The position numbers were made by a program, and so were the translations under genes. The notes below the pieces were generated by a model. It saw only the letters and a program-made list of their open reading frames with translations, ran no database searches and was not told the origin of the DNA. A stretch of DNA of 9,086 bases from Paludibacter sp. (GTDB taxonomy: Bacteria > Bacteroidota > Bacteroidia > Bacteroidales > Paludibacteraceae). This document shows positions 1 through 7,471 of the stretch, one piece after another. The stretch is from assembly GCA_009787075.1 (NCBI GenBank), contig WRGS01000176.1, positions 1 through 9,086 on the forward strand. Reading direction: 5' to 3'. How positions within the stretch are numbered: the first letter of the stretch is position 1; every line of letters begins with the position of its first letter.

Positions 1-26
1 AAAAACGATTACATTTTTTCGTTTTT
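1..26. repeat. Short inverted repeat at the window edge, possible end of an upstream terminator
   Basis: AAAAACGA (1-8) and TCGTTTTT (19-26) are perfectly complementary across a 10-nt gap, followed by T27 and GTG. It could be the tail of a terminator for a gene left of the window, but the stem is short and AT-rich and its outer part may be cut off. Confidence 0.25.
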
Positions 27-122
27 TGTGATTTTTAAATTGATAAATATTATTTTTAAAAAATAGAAATGTTAAAAATGAATTTTTTTTTTAAAAAAAG
101 ATAATAATATAAAAATTATTTA

Positions 123-130
123 TAATTTTG
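123..130 (+). promoter_or_regulatory. Candidate Bacteroidetes -7 promoter element
   Basis: The bases TAATTTTG match the Bacteroidetes -7 consensus TAnnTTTG exactly. The element ends 39 nt before the ATG of the SusC-like gene, a suitable distance for a short 5' leader. No clear TTTG-type -33 element sits about 20 nt upstream; that stretch is A-rich, with a T run at 83-92. The leader is about 89% A+T, so a chance match is possible. Position and the lack of any competing element make it the best candidate promoter for the five-gene unit. Confidence 0.5.
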
Positions 131-169
131 CATTTCGTTTTTATTATTTAAGTAAACAAAATTAAGATA

Positions 170-3100
170 ATGAGTAAAAATTACATTACAAAACACAATG
201 GTATTAATAGTTTTTGCAAATGGTTGCTTACATTGAGTATTATGTTTGTAAGTAGCACTTTTGCTTTGACTAATGCCCAAACGCGAGTAACGGGAACAGT
301 TAGTGATGAAGATGGACCTGTGGTGGGTGCAATTGTTCAGGTTAAAGGCATAACACATACAGCAGTACAAACCGACAATGATGGTCGTTATGAGATTAAT
401 GTACCTGAAGGCGCAAAAACGCTTGTGTTTTCTCTTGTGGGAATGAAAACGCAGGAAGTTAATATCGGCGGACGTACTTCTATAAATGTTTTGCTGGAAA
501 TCGGAGATGACCGCAAATTAGATGAGGTGGTCATTACAGGTAAGCAGGTTATTGACAAGCGTTACAACACAGGTGCTACGGATAATATTAAAGCCGATAA
601 TGCTCGCTTGGGAGGTATGGCTGATATTAGCCGCGGTTTGGAAGGAAGGTCTTCCGGCGTTACTGTGCAGAATGTATCAGGGACATTTGGAACTGCTCCT
701 AAAATTCGTATTCGTGGTGCGACATCTATTTATGGAGATTCCAAGCCGCTTTGGGTTGTTGATAACATTATTGTAGAGCCGATGACAGAAGTCAGTGCAG
801 ATGCGTTGTCGTCCGGTGATGCCGCAACCTTGATTTCTTCTGCAATTGCTGGATTGAATCCTGATGATATAGAAAGTTTTCAAATACTTAAAGACGGCTC
901 TACAACATCTCTTTATGGTGCGCGCGCTATGGCAGGCGTAATTGCTGTTACAACCAAAAAAGGTTATGCGGGTGCGAAAGCAATCAATTACACCACTGAA
1001 TTAACTTACAGATTGAAACCAAGTTACAGAAACTATAATCTTATGAATTCGCAGGAACAAATGGGGATTTATAAAGAGATGGCATCTAAAGGCTGGTTGA
1101 ATTTGGCAGATGTTTTTCGTGCACGAGAGAGCGGAGTTTATGGCAGGATGTATCAATTGATTAATACTCCTATCTCTGCAACAGAATTTGCGCTTGTAAA
1201 TACTCCTGAGGCAAAGAATGCCTATCTGCGTGAAGCAGAAATGCGTAATACCGACTGGTTTGATTTGCTTTTCAAAGACGATATTATGCAAAATCATGCT
1301 TTAAGCATTACAACTGGAACTACTTATGCTTCTATGAGTATGATGTCTGACCCGGGATGGACTTTACAAAGTAAAGTTCAAAGATATACGGCTAATATCA
1401 ATACCACATATAAAATTTCTGATGGTATGAATATCAATTTGTTGAGCAACGGCTCTTATAGAAAGCAGCGCGCTCCAGGAACATTAAGTCAGGCTGTTGA
1501 TGTGGTAACTGGTGAGGTAAAGCGCGATTTTGATATTAATCCATATTCGTATGCTTTGAACACCAGCAGAACGCTTGACCCCAAGGTTTTTTATGTCAGC
1601 AATTATGCTCCGTTCAATATTCTCAACGAACTTGATAACAACTACATAGATTTGGATATTGTAGATTTAAAGTTTCAGGGTGAATTAAAATGGAAACCTT
1701 TTACCGATTTTGGTAATATTAAAATACTGAAAAGTTTGGAAATCGGCTTTTTGGCAGCATACAATTATAAAACTACAATGCAAGTGCATAATGTAACAGG
1801 TAGAGCCAATCAGGCGAATGCTTACCGTGCAGGCATTGAGCCATACGAAGACAACACAATACGTGAAAACAATCCATTTCTCTATACTAACCCCGATAAT
1901 TTGAATGAATTGCCTATAACAGTGTTGCCGGGGATAACAGCCGGTATTTACCGCAATACTAATTATAAAATGTCGGCATTTGATACCCGCACTACACTTT
2001 CGTGGGTGGAAGAATTTAATGAAAAACACATGGTGAATTTTTATGCAGGATTTGAAACTAATGCAACTGACAGATATAAAAACTTCTTTACAGGTTGGGG
2101 TTTGGATTACGACAATGGAATGGTGCCGACTTATATATATGAATATTTCAAAAAATCGATTGAAGAAGGCAATAAATATTACAGCATAACCGAAACGCGC
2201 GCAAGAAGTTTGGCTGGATTTACTTCGGTTATTTACGGATATGCAGGCAAATATTCTGTCCAATTAACTTTCCGCAATGAGGCAACCAACAAATCATCGG
2301 TTTCAGGTTCGCCTTGGTTGCCTACATGGAATGTTGGTTTAAAGTGGAATGCCAGCGATGAAAAATTCTTTGATAAAATTAAAAAATATGTTTCATATCT
2401 TTCATTTCGCTCTTCATATAGTTTGACTGCATCGCCAGTGCCTGATTTTATTACCAATTCGGAAATATTTATCGAAAGTTATACTCCTTATCGTCCTTTT
2501 ACAAACATACAGGAAAAAGGAGCATTGCGCATTTATTCTTTGCAAAACAAGGAATTGACATACGAAAAGAAAAATGAATTTAATTTCGGATTCGATTTGG
2601 GAGTGTTGAACAATCGCATAAACGTTTCTTTTGATATTTATTCAAGGAAAAATTTTGATTTGATTGGCATCACGCCTACTTCAGGTATTGGAGGTGAAAT
2701 ATTCAAATATGCAAATATAGCAAATATGGATGGAAACGGAATTGATTTGACAATTTCTTCCAAAAATATTGAGAAAACAAAGAACAATACGAATTTTACA
2801 TGGAGTACCGATTTTGTATTTGGACATTTTACAACCAAAGTAACTAAATTTGAATCTTTGACACGTGTTATTGATTTGGTTTCAGGTAATGGTTTTACTC
2901 TCGAAGGTTATCCTGCGCGTTCATTATTTTCAATTCCATTAGTTGGGCTTGATGAAAACGGTTATCCTGTAATTGCGAGAGAAGATGGCACACATACAAC
3001 CATAGATGACCTTTATATTAATTTTCAAAATAGAGACAATCTTAAGTATTTGAAATATGAAGGACCTACAGAGCCGACTATTACAGGCAGTTTGGGTAAT

Positions 3101-3589
3101 ATTTTTACTTACAAAAATTTCAGATTAAACATATTTGTAAGTTATTCTTTTGGCAATGTAATTCGTTTAGACCCATTTTTCAAAGCATATTATTCTGATT
3201 TGTCGGCTATGACACGCGAATTTAAAAACCGCTGGGTGCTACCGGGAGATGAACAATATACTAATATTCCTGTTATTTTGGTGAGCAATAAATATGAGGG
3301 ACACAGAAATGATTTGAGAACATTGTATAATGCCTATAATTATACTTCAATACGTACTGCCGATGGCGGGTTTATTCGTTTGAAAACTGTTTCGCTTTCG
3401 TATGATTTTCCAAAATCGTGGATATTGAATAATATGACTAATTTGTCATTAAAGTTAGAGGCAACAAATCTGTTACTCCTTTATGCCGATAAAAAACTCA
3501 ATGGGCAGGACCCTGAATTTATGAATTCAGGCGGTGTGGCAGTGCCTACGCCGAAACAGTTTACTTTAACTATAAGAGCAGGCTTTTAA
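170..3589 (+). CDS. SusC/RagA-family TonB-dependent outer-membrane transporter
   Basis: This protein is a 22-strand-type TonB-dependent channel that imports a ligand delivered by its SusD-like partner across the outer membrane. Residues 1-36 form a long signal peptide: a basic/polar start, a hydrophobic core at about 18-33, and probable cleavage after A36 that leaves Gln at the N-terminus. Residues 38-112 resemble a carboxypeptidase-D regulatory-like domain (VTGTVSDEDGPVVGA, DNDGRYEINVP). LDEVVITG (117-124) is the usual SusC linker/TonB-box region. The plug spans about 126-265, with RIRGATS, PLWVVDN, ESFQILKDGSTTSLYGARA and VIAVTTKKG. The remainder is beta-barrel and ends in an aromatic residue (TIRAGF). 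The 1139 aa length is normal for SusC. No secretin/TonB N-terminal (STN) domain precedes the regulatory-like domain, so direct anti-sigma signalling is unlikely. The ATG at 170 is chosen because the signal peptide starts there; the next Met is residue 25, inside the hydrophobic core. The substrate is not identifiable from sequence. Confidence 0.97.
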   Translation: MSKNYITKHNGINSFCKWLLTLSIMFVSSTFALTNAQTRVTGTVSDEDGPVVGAIVQVKGITHTAVQTDNDGRYEINVPEGAKTLVFSLVGMKTQEVNIGGRTSINVLLEIGDDRKLDEVVITGKQVIDKRYNTGATDNIKADNARLGGMADISRGLEGRSSGVTVQNVSGTFGTAPKIRIRGATSIYGDSKPLWVVDNIIVEPMTEVSADALSSGDAATLISSAIAGLNPDDIESFQILKDGSTTSLYGARAMAGVIAVTTKKGYAGAKAINYTTELTYRLKPSYRNYNLMNSQEQMGIYKEMASKGWLNLADVFRARESGVYGRMYQLINTPISATEFALVNTPEAKNAYLREAEMRNTDWFDLLFKDDIMQNHALSITTGTTYASMSMMSDPGWTLQSKVQRYTANINTTYKISDGMNINLLSNGSYRKQRAPGTLSQAVDVVTGEVKRDFDINPYSYALNTSRTLDPKVFYVSNYAPFNILNELDNNYIDLDIVDLKFQGELKWKPFTDFGNIKILKSLEIGFLAAYNYKTTMQVHNVTGRANQANAYRAGIEPYEDNTIRENNPFLYTNPDNLNELPITVLPGITAGIYRNTNYKMSAFDTRTTLSWVEEFNEKHMVNFYAGFETNATDRYKNFFTGWGLDYDNGMVPTYIYEYFKKSIEEGNKYYSITETRARSLAGFTSVIYGYAGKYSVQLTFRNEATNKSSVSGSPWLPTWNVGLKWNASDEKFFDKIKKYVSYLSFRSSYSLTASPVPDFITNSEIFIESYTPYRPFTNIQEKGALRIYSLQNKELTYEKKNEFNFGFDLGVLNNRINVSFDIYSRKNFDLIGITPTSGIGGEIFKYANIANMDGNGIDLTISSKNIEKTKNNTNFTWSTDFVFGHFTTKVTKFESLTRVIDLVSGNGFTLEGYPARSLFSIPLVGLDENGYPVIAREDGTHTTIDDLYINFQNRDNLKYLKYEGPTEPTITGSLGNIFTYKNFRLNIFVSYSFGNVIRLDPFFKAYYSDLSAMTREFKNRWVLPGDEQYTNIPVILVSNKYEGHRNDLRTLYNAYNYTSIRTADGGFIRLKTVSLSYDFPKSWILNNMTNLSLKLEATNLLLLYADKKLNGQDPEFMNSGGVAVPTPKQFTLTIRAGF

Positions 3590-3618
3590 TTATTATAATT
3601 ATTAATAAAAAATTAAAT

Positions 3619-5181
3619 ATGAAAAATAAAATATATTATGTTATATTGCTATCGGTTGTATCCTTTAATGGCTGTAATTACCTAGATACTCCCTACGACA
3701 ACCGTACGCGAATAGATAGCGAAGATAAAATAGGAAAACTGTTGGTTTCTGCTTATTCAGATCAGTCCGAATGGACTCTTGCTGAATTTTCATCTGACAA
3801 TGCCGACCATATATTGGGAAGCGGATGGGATGTGTATGATATTATTCAGCAAGAGGCATATCTTTGGCAGCCTGCAACAGGGATAGAACAAGATACGCCG
3901 GATGCTGTTTGGGAAGGATGTTATAAAGCTATTGCTAATGCAAATCTTGCTTTGGAATCTATCAAAGAGTTAGAAACAACTTTAGGTATTACAGCGCAAT
4001 TGCGGGCATACAGGGCAGAGGCATTAATAGCCAGAGCCTACAATCATTTTGTGCTTGCCAATATTTTTTGTATGCCATACGGCAGCAGCAGCGGTAGCGA
4101 TTTGGGCATGCCTTATATGGAACATGTGGAAAATACCGTTGCTCCAAAATACGAACGTGGGACATTGGCGCAAGTGTATGCTAATATTGATAAAGATATT
4201 GAAGCAGCATTACCTGATATTTATGATGGCTTTTATGCTGTTCCCAAATATCGTTTCAACCGTAAGGCAGCATACGCTTTTGCAGCGCGTTTCAATTTAT
4301 ATTATCGCAAATATGACAAAGTTATTCGGTATGCAAATGAAGTTTTAGGCAGCGATGCTTCTGCGGCTTGCAGAAATTGGAGTGAAGCTCGGACATTATC
4401 ACCAAATGGGGACGAGCGACCTAACTGGTTTGTTGGCGTTGCAAACCACGCAACGCTATTAGATCAAATTTGTCATTCACTTCATCCATACAATATTGGG
4501 CCATATATGATTTCGTGCAAATATGCTTTATGCGGCATTAATGCGAATACAGAATCTGTTAGAGCGAATACCCCTTGGGGTGTATATAGTCTGCATAATT
4601 TTCAGTCGGGTTCGTATTCGCAAATACCAAAAATAGTTGTTAATAAATATGCGTCTTATTTTGAATATACCGACCCTGTTGCTCAAATTGGATTTCCTCA
4701 TATAATTCAAATGAATTTCAGCACAGACGAAACCTTGCTTTGCCGCGCCGAAGCGGAGATTATGTTGGGATATAATGCTGATGCGGTGGCTGATATGAAT
4801 ACTTTTATGCTGAAATATGCACATGATGTTACAGCAAAAACTCAGGATATAATTGTGAATTTTTACAATTCAATGGCATATTATACTCCATTTGCCCCAA
4901 CTGCTAAAAAGCATATTAAAAATCCTGATTTGGCAATACAGGAAGGATCAGTACAGGAAAATCTTTTGCAATGTTTGCTTCATATCAGAAGAATTCTTAC
5001 CGTGCATGAAGGTTTGCGCTGGTACGATGTAAAACGTATGGGAATAGAAATTTACAGAAGAGATATTCAAGGGACAGCTATTGTTGCCGTAACCGATTCG
5101 CTTAAAATAAACGACCCCCGCAGAGCAATACAATTGCCTTCGAGTGTGATATCAGCAGGGATTCAACCAAATCCCAGATAA
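3619..5181 (+). CDS. SusD/RagB-family nutrient-binding outer-membrane lipoprotein
   Basis: This is the surface-exposed lid and ligand-binding partner of the upstream SusC-like channel. Residues 1-18 are a lipoprotein signal peptide with lipobox FNGC, so C19 is the lipidated residue, followed by the typical NYLDTPYD start. Family landmarks are visible in order: WEGCYKAIANANLAL (98-112), the TPR-type helix YRAEALIARAYNHF (131-144), ERGTLAQVYANIDKDIEAALP (about 179-199), EGLRWYDVKRMG (464-475), and the C-terminal QPNPR that many SusD-like proteins share. At 520 aa the gene is intact. It starts 29 nt after the SusC stop, the invariant SusC-SusD order. No Shine-Dalgarno sequence precedes the ATG, only A/T, as is usual in this phylum. 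Ligand-binding residues cannot be assigned, because SusD pockets diverge strongly. Confidence 0.96.
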   Translation: MKNKIYYVILLSVVSFNGCNYLDTPYDNRTRIDSEDKIGKLLVSAYSDQSEWTLAEFSSDNADHILGSGWDVYDIIQQEAYLWQPATGIEQDTPDAVWEGCYKAIANANLALESIKELETTLGITAQLRAYRAEALIARAYNHFVLANIFCMPYGSSSGSDLGMPYMEHVENTVAPKYERGTLAQVYANIDKDIEAALPDIYDGFYAVPKYRFNRKAAYAFAARFNLYYRKYDKVIRYANEVLGSDASAACRNWSEARTLSPNGDERPNWFVGVANHATLLDQICHSLHPYNIGPYMISCKYALCGINANTESVRANTPWGVYSLHNFQSGSYSQIPKIVVNKYASYFEYTDPVAQIGFPHIIQMNFSTDETLLCRAEAEIMLGYNADAVADMNTFMLKYAHDVTAKTQDIIVNFYNSMAYYTPFAPTAKKHIKNPDLAIQEGSVQENLLQCLLHIRRILTVHEGLRWYDVKRMGIEIYRRDIQGTAIVAVTDSLKINDPRRAIQLPSSVISAGIQPNPR

Positions 5182-5227
5182 TAAAGATACGTTTAATTTA
5201 ATTATTAAATAATAAAAAAATAATAAA

Positions 5228-6145
5228 ATGAAAAATTTCAAATTAATATTAGGTTTGTTAGTTGTATGTACAGTAGTTTTTTCATCATGTAAAGAGGAAA
5301 AATTAGGCGATTCAATTTTCGACACCACTCCTCCTGTGCGAAACAAATTCGACCAGTGGTTGTACGACAGTATTACGATTCCCTATAATATTCAGGTTTT
5401 CTATAAATATGAAGACATTGAAGCCTCAAATCAATACAATCTTATTCCTGCCGATTTGGGAAACTCCAAAAAACTTATACAAATAGTAAAACATACATGG
5501 TATGAAGCATACGATGAAATAGTTGGAAAAGATTTTTTGAGGGCATACGTTCCAAGGATTTTACAGTTTATAGGATCAGCGGCTTGGAATGATGATACGA
5601 ATTCATACGTCGCAGGGACGGCAGAAGGCGGAATGAAAGTTACGCTTTATGTAGTGAACTGGTTGCAAACAACTCCTGCATTTTTAAAAGATAATTATTT
5701 GCATACGATGCATCATGAATTCGGGCATATTTTGAACCAAAAAATTGCTTATGACCCTGCTTTTAAATTAATATCAAAAGCAGATTATATAGGTGGCGAC
5801 TGGATATACTGGAATCAACAGCAATCATTGGCTAAAGGGTTTATCACTCCTTATTCTATGGATAAAGATGGTGAGGATTTTGTTGAATTGTATTCCACAT
5901 ATATTAACTGTACAGCAGCAGAATGGGCAAACTTAATGCAGTTGGCAGCAAGGACTAATGTGTTATATCCTGACCAGGTAACACGTTCGAATGGTCAGGG
6001 TCGCATCAAGATTGAACAGAAACTTACAATTTTGCGAGATTATTTTCAAACAAGATGGAATATAAATTTAGACCAAATGCGCGAAATATTAAACCGTAGA
6101 ACAAATGATGTTCAAACCATGTCTTTTAATGAATTTTTAGATTAA
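5228..6145 (+). CDS. Zinc metallopeptidase lipoprotein of SusCD loci (Peptidase_Mx1-like, HEFGH)
   Basis: This is a probable zinc-dependent hydrolase, most likely a peptidase, anchored to the outer membrane. Residues 1-20 are a lipoprotein signal peptide with lipobox FSSC and acyl-Cys C21. The gluzincin-like motif HEFGH lies at 163-167: H163 and H167 would bind zinc and E164 would be the catalytic base. A downstream EDFVE (216-220) is the likely source of the third zinc ligand (E216 or E220), matching the EDFAE-type motif of putative zinc-binding metallopeptidases (Peptidase_Mx1, described as substrate import-associated zinc metallohydrolase lipoproteins). The protein is 305 aa and appears complete. 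Lying directly after a SusCD pair is the hallmark context of this family and suggests trimming of a ligand at the cell surface or on entry. The family and zinc motif are well supported; the peptide substrate is inference. No Shine-Dalgarno sequence is visible. Confidence 0.88.
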   Translation: MKNFKLILGLLVVCTVVFSSCKEEKLGDSIFDTTPPVRNKFDQWLYDSITIPYNIQVFYKYEDIEASNQYNLIPADLGNSKKLIQIVKHTWYEAYDEIVGKDFLRAYVPRILQFIGSAAWNDDTNSYVAGTAEGGMKVTLYVVNWLQTTPAFLKDNYLHTMHHEFGHILNQKIAYDPAFKLISKADYIGGDWIYWNQQQSLAKGFITPYSMDKDGEDFVELYSTYINCTAAEWANLMQLAARTNVLYPDQVTRSNGQGRIKIEQKLTILRDYFQTRWNINLDQMREILNRRTNDVQTMSFNEFLD

Positions 6146-6172
6146 GTTTAACACACAAAAAATTTATATAAT

Positions 6173-7435
6173 ATGAAAAAGATATTTTATATAATATTAA
6201 CGGTTGCTATGGCAACAGGTTTTTATTCATGCAGTTTTCAGGAGAAGGATATATTTGATGCTCCTGCAGCAGAACGTTTGGAGCAATCTATAAAAGATAA
6301 TTTGGCAAACTTCCAAAGCGCATCAAATGGCTGGGTAATGCAATACTTTGCCTACCCTGAAACAGCTGGTTTCCCATTGATTATAAAATTTGGAACTGAC
6401 AATTTTGCAACTGTTATGGGTAGAAACTCTGAAACAGGCAATGTAGATTTAACTAAAACAGGTATGTACAGCGTAAAAACAAATGAAGGAACTGTTTTGT
6501 CGTTTGATACTTACAATCCTGTAATTCACGCATTTTCAGACCCTGATAAAAACCCTTTAGGTTATGGATATGAAGGTGATTTTGAATTTACCATTATGAG
6601 CCATACTGCAGATATGGTGCGTTTAAAAGGTAAAAAACGCGGTATAAATATTTATATGAACAGATTGCCCGAAGGGCAGAGTTGGTCATCGTATTTTGAT
6701 GCGGTATATGCTTTTGATGCACAAACATTCAAAGGTGCGCCAAATAAATTAATTTTAATTGACGGCAGCAAACAAATCCAAGTTTCAGGTGCGTCAGGGC
6801 ATATTTTGACAGTTGGCGAAGATATGTACGGATTTGTTGTTAAGCCTAATGGAATTCATTTGGAGAAACCTATTGCGGGCTTAAGCGCCGATGCGCTTGA
6901 TTTTGAACTTTCAGCAGATAAATCAAAATTGGTTTCTACTGTAAGTCCTAATATTTATTTTACAGGCGATAATATTTACAACGCATTTGTTTCTTCTCAG
7001 GTGTCTAATGCTCAGTGGGCTATTGTGCTTGACGACAGCCAAATGGGTTCAACACTACAGTCTTTGATTGCTACTGTTCGCGCTTCGCTTGCGGCTACTG
7101 GCAGAACATTGAATCAAATTTTGTTCAAAATTGATGCAGTAAACAGTGCCAAACCGTTCGCAGTTGGCATTATGATTACAGGAGGGGCTATAGGTCATTA
7201 TCATTATGATGTTACAAATACGGCAAATTCTGTTACATACGTGTCCAAAGGCACATGCGATAATAACGGCACTGTTATAAAAAATAATTTTGCAGGGACT
7301 ATGGATTTGATAAATGCCTTTGAAGCGACCTATACTTTAGCTTCTGCTTCAGATAATGGACTGAGTTACAAAAAAATAAAAGTTACTTCAAATTCTGATT
7401 CTAACTTTTGGTTTTATATTCAAAAATATAATTAA
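6173..7435 (+). CDS. DUF4302-family lipoprotein of unknown function
   Basis: This lipoprotein is likely on the outer membrane surface; its function is unknown. The signal peptide spans residues 1-19 with lipobox FYSC and acyl-Cys C20. Residues about 35-245 resemble DUF4302: SNGWVMQYF (51-59), LSFDTYNPVIHAFSDP (109-124), GYEGDFEF (132-139) and RLKGKK (150-155). Residues about 245-420 form a second, less recognisable half. It is rich in short predicted beta segments, contains a helix-like stretch around 290-310 (STLQSLIATVRASLAATG), and carries an HYH at 342-344. DUF4302 proteins are known from Bacteroidetes SusCD loci that also encode the HExxH lipoprotein. The position suggests an accessory binding role like SusE/SusF, but no sequence similarity to those is claimed. 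The gene begins 27 nt after the peptidase stop, without a Shine-Dalgarno sequence, and looks intact. The family call rests on remembered motifs. Confidence 0.8.
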   Translation: MKKIFYIILTVAMATGFYSCSFQEKDIFDAPAAERLEQSIKDNLANFQSASNGWVMQYFAYPETAGFPLIIKFGTDNFATVMGRNSETGNVDLTKTGMYSVKTNEGTVLSFDTYNPVIHAFSDPDKNPLGYGYEGDFEFTIMSHTADMVRLKGKKRGINIYMNRLPEGQSWSSYFDAVYAFDAQTFKGAPNKLILIDGSKQIQVSGASGHILTVGEDMYGFVVKPNGIHLEKPIAGLSADALDFELSADKSKLVSTVSPNIYFTGDNIYNAFVSSQVSNAQWAIVLDDSQMGSTLQSLIATVRASLAATGRTLNQILFKIDAVNSAKPFAVGIMITGGAIGHYHYDVTNTANSVTYVSKGTCDNNGTVIKNNFAGTMDLINAFEATYTLASASDNGLSYKKIKVTSNSDSNFWFYIQKYN

Positions 7436-7460
7436 TTTTAAAAAATAAATAAAAAAAGAA

Positions 7461-7464
7461 AGGA
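7461..7464 (+). promoter_or_regulatory. Shine-Dalgarno-like site before the last gene
   Basis: AGGA, within GAAAGGAAA, lies 7 nt before the ATG at 7472, an ideal Shine-Dalgarno spacing. It supports that start codon. The other four genes in the unit have only A/T-rich sequence at this position, so the site is unusual here. Confidence 0.55.
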
Positions 7465-7471
7465 AATTTTT

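Noticed and set aside
116..370. Open frame of 84 codons on the - strand across the leader and the SusC signal peptide
   Set aside because: It overlaps the candidate promoter and the signal-peptide coding region, and its product is a low-complexity Asn/Tyr/Cys-rich sequence with no plausible function.
1685..2263. Open frame of 192 codons on the - strand inside the SusC-like gene
   Set aside because: It is fully antisense to a clear SusC coding region. Its translation is rich in Cys, Ile and Phe with no recognisable domain, as expected from the reverse of an AT-rich beta-barrel gene.
3588..3600. AATTAT/ATAATT inverted repeat between the SusC-like and SusD-like genes
   Set aside because: It has only six A-T pairs with a single central base in an A/T-only spacer. 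It is too weak to be a terminator or processing hairpin and is expected by chance.
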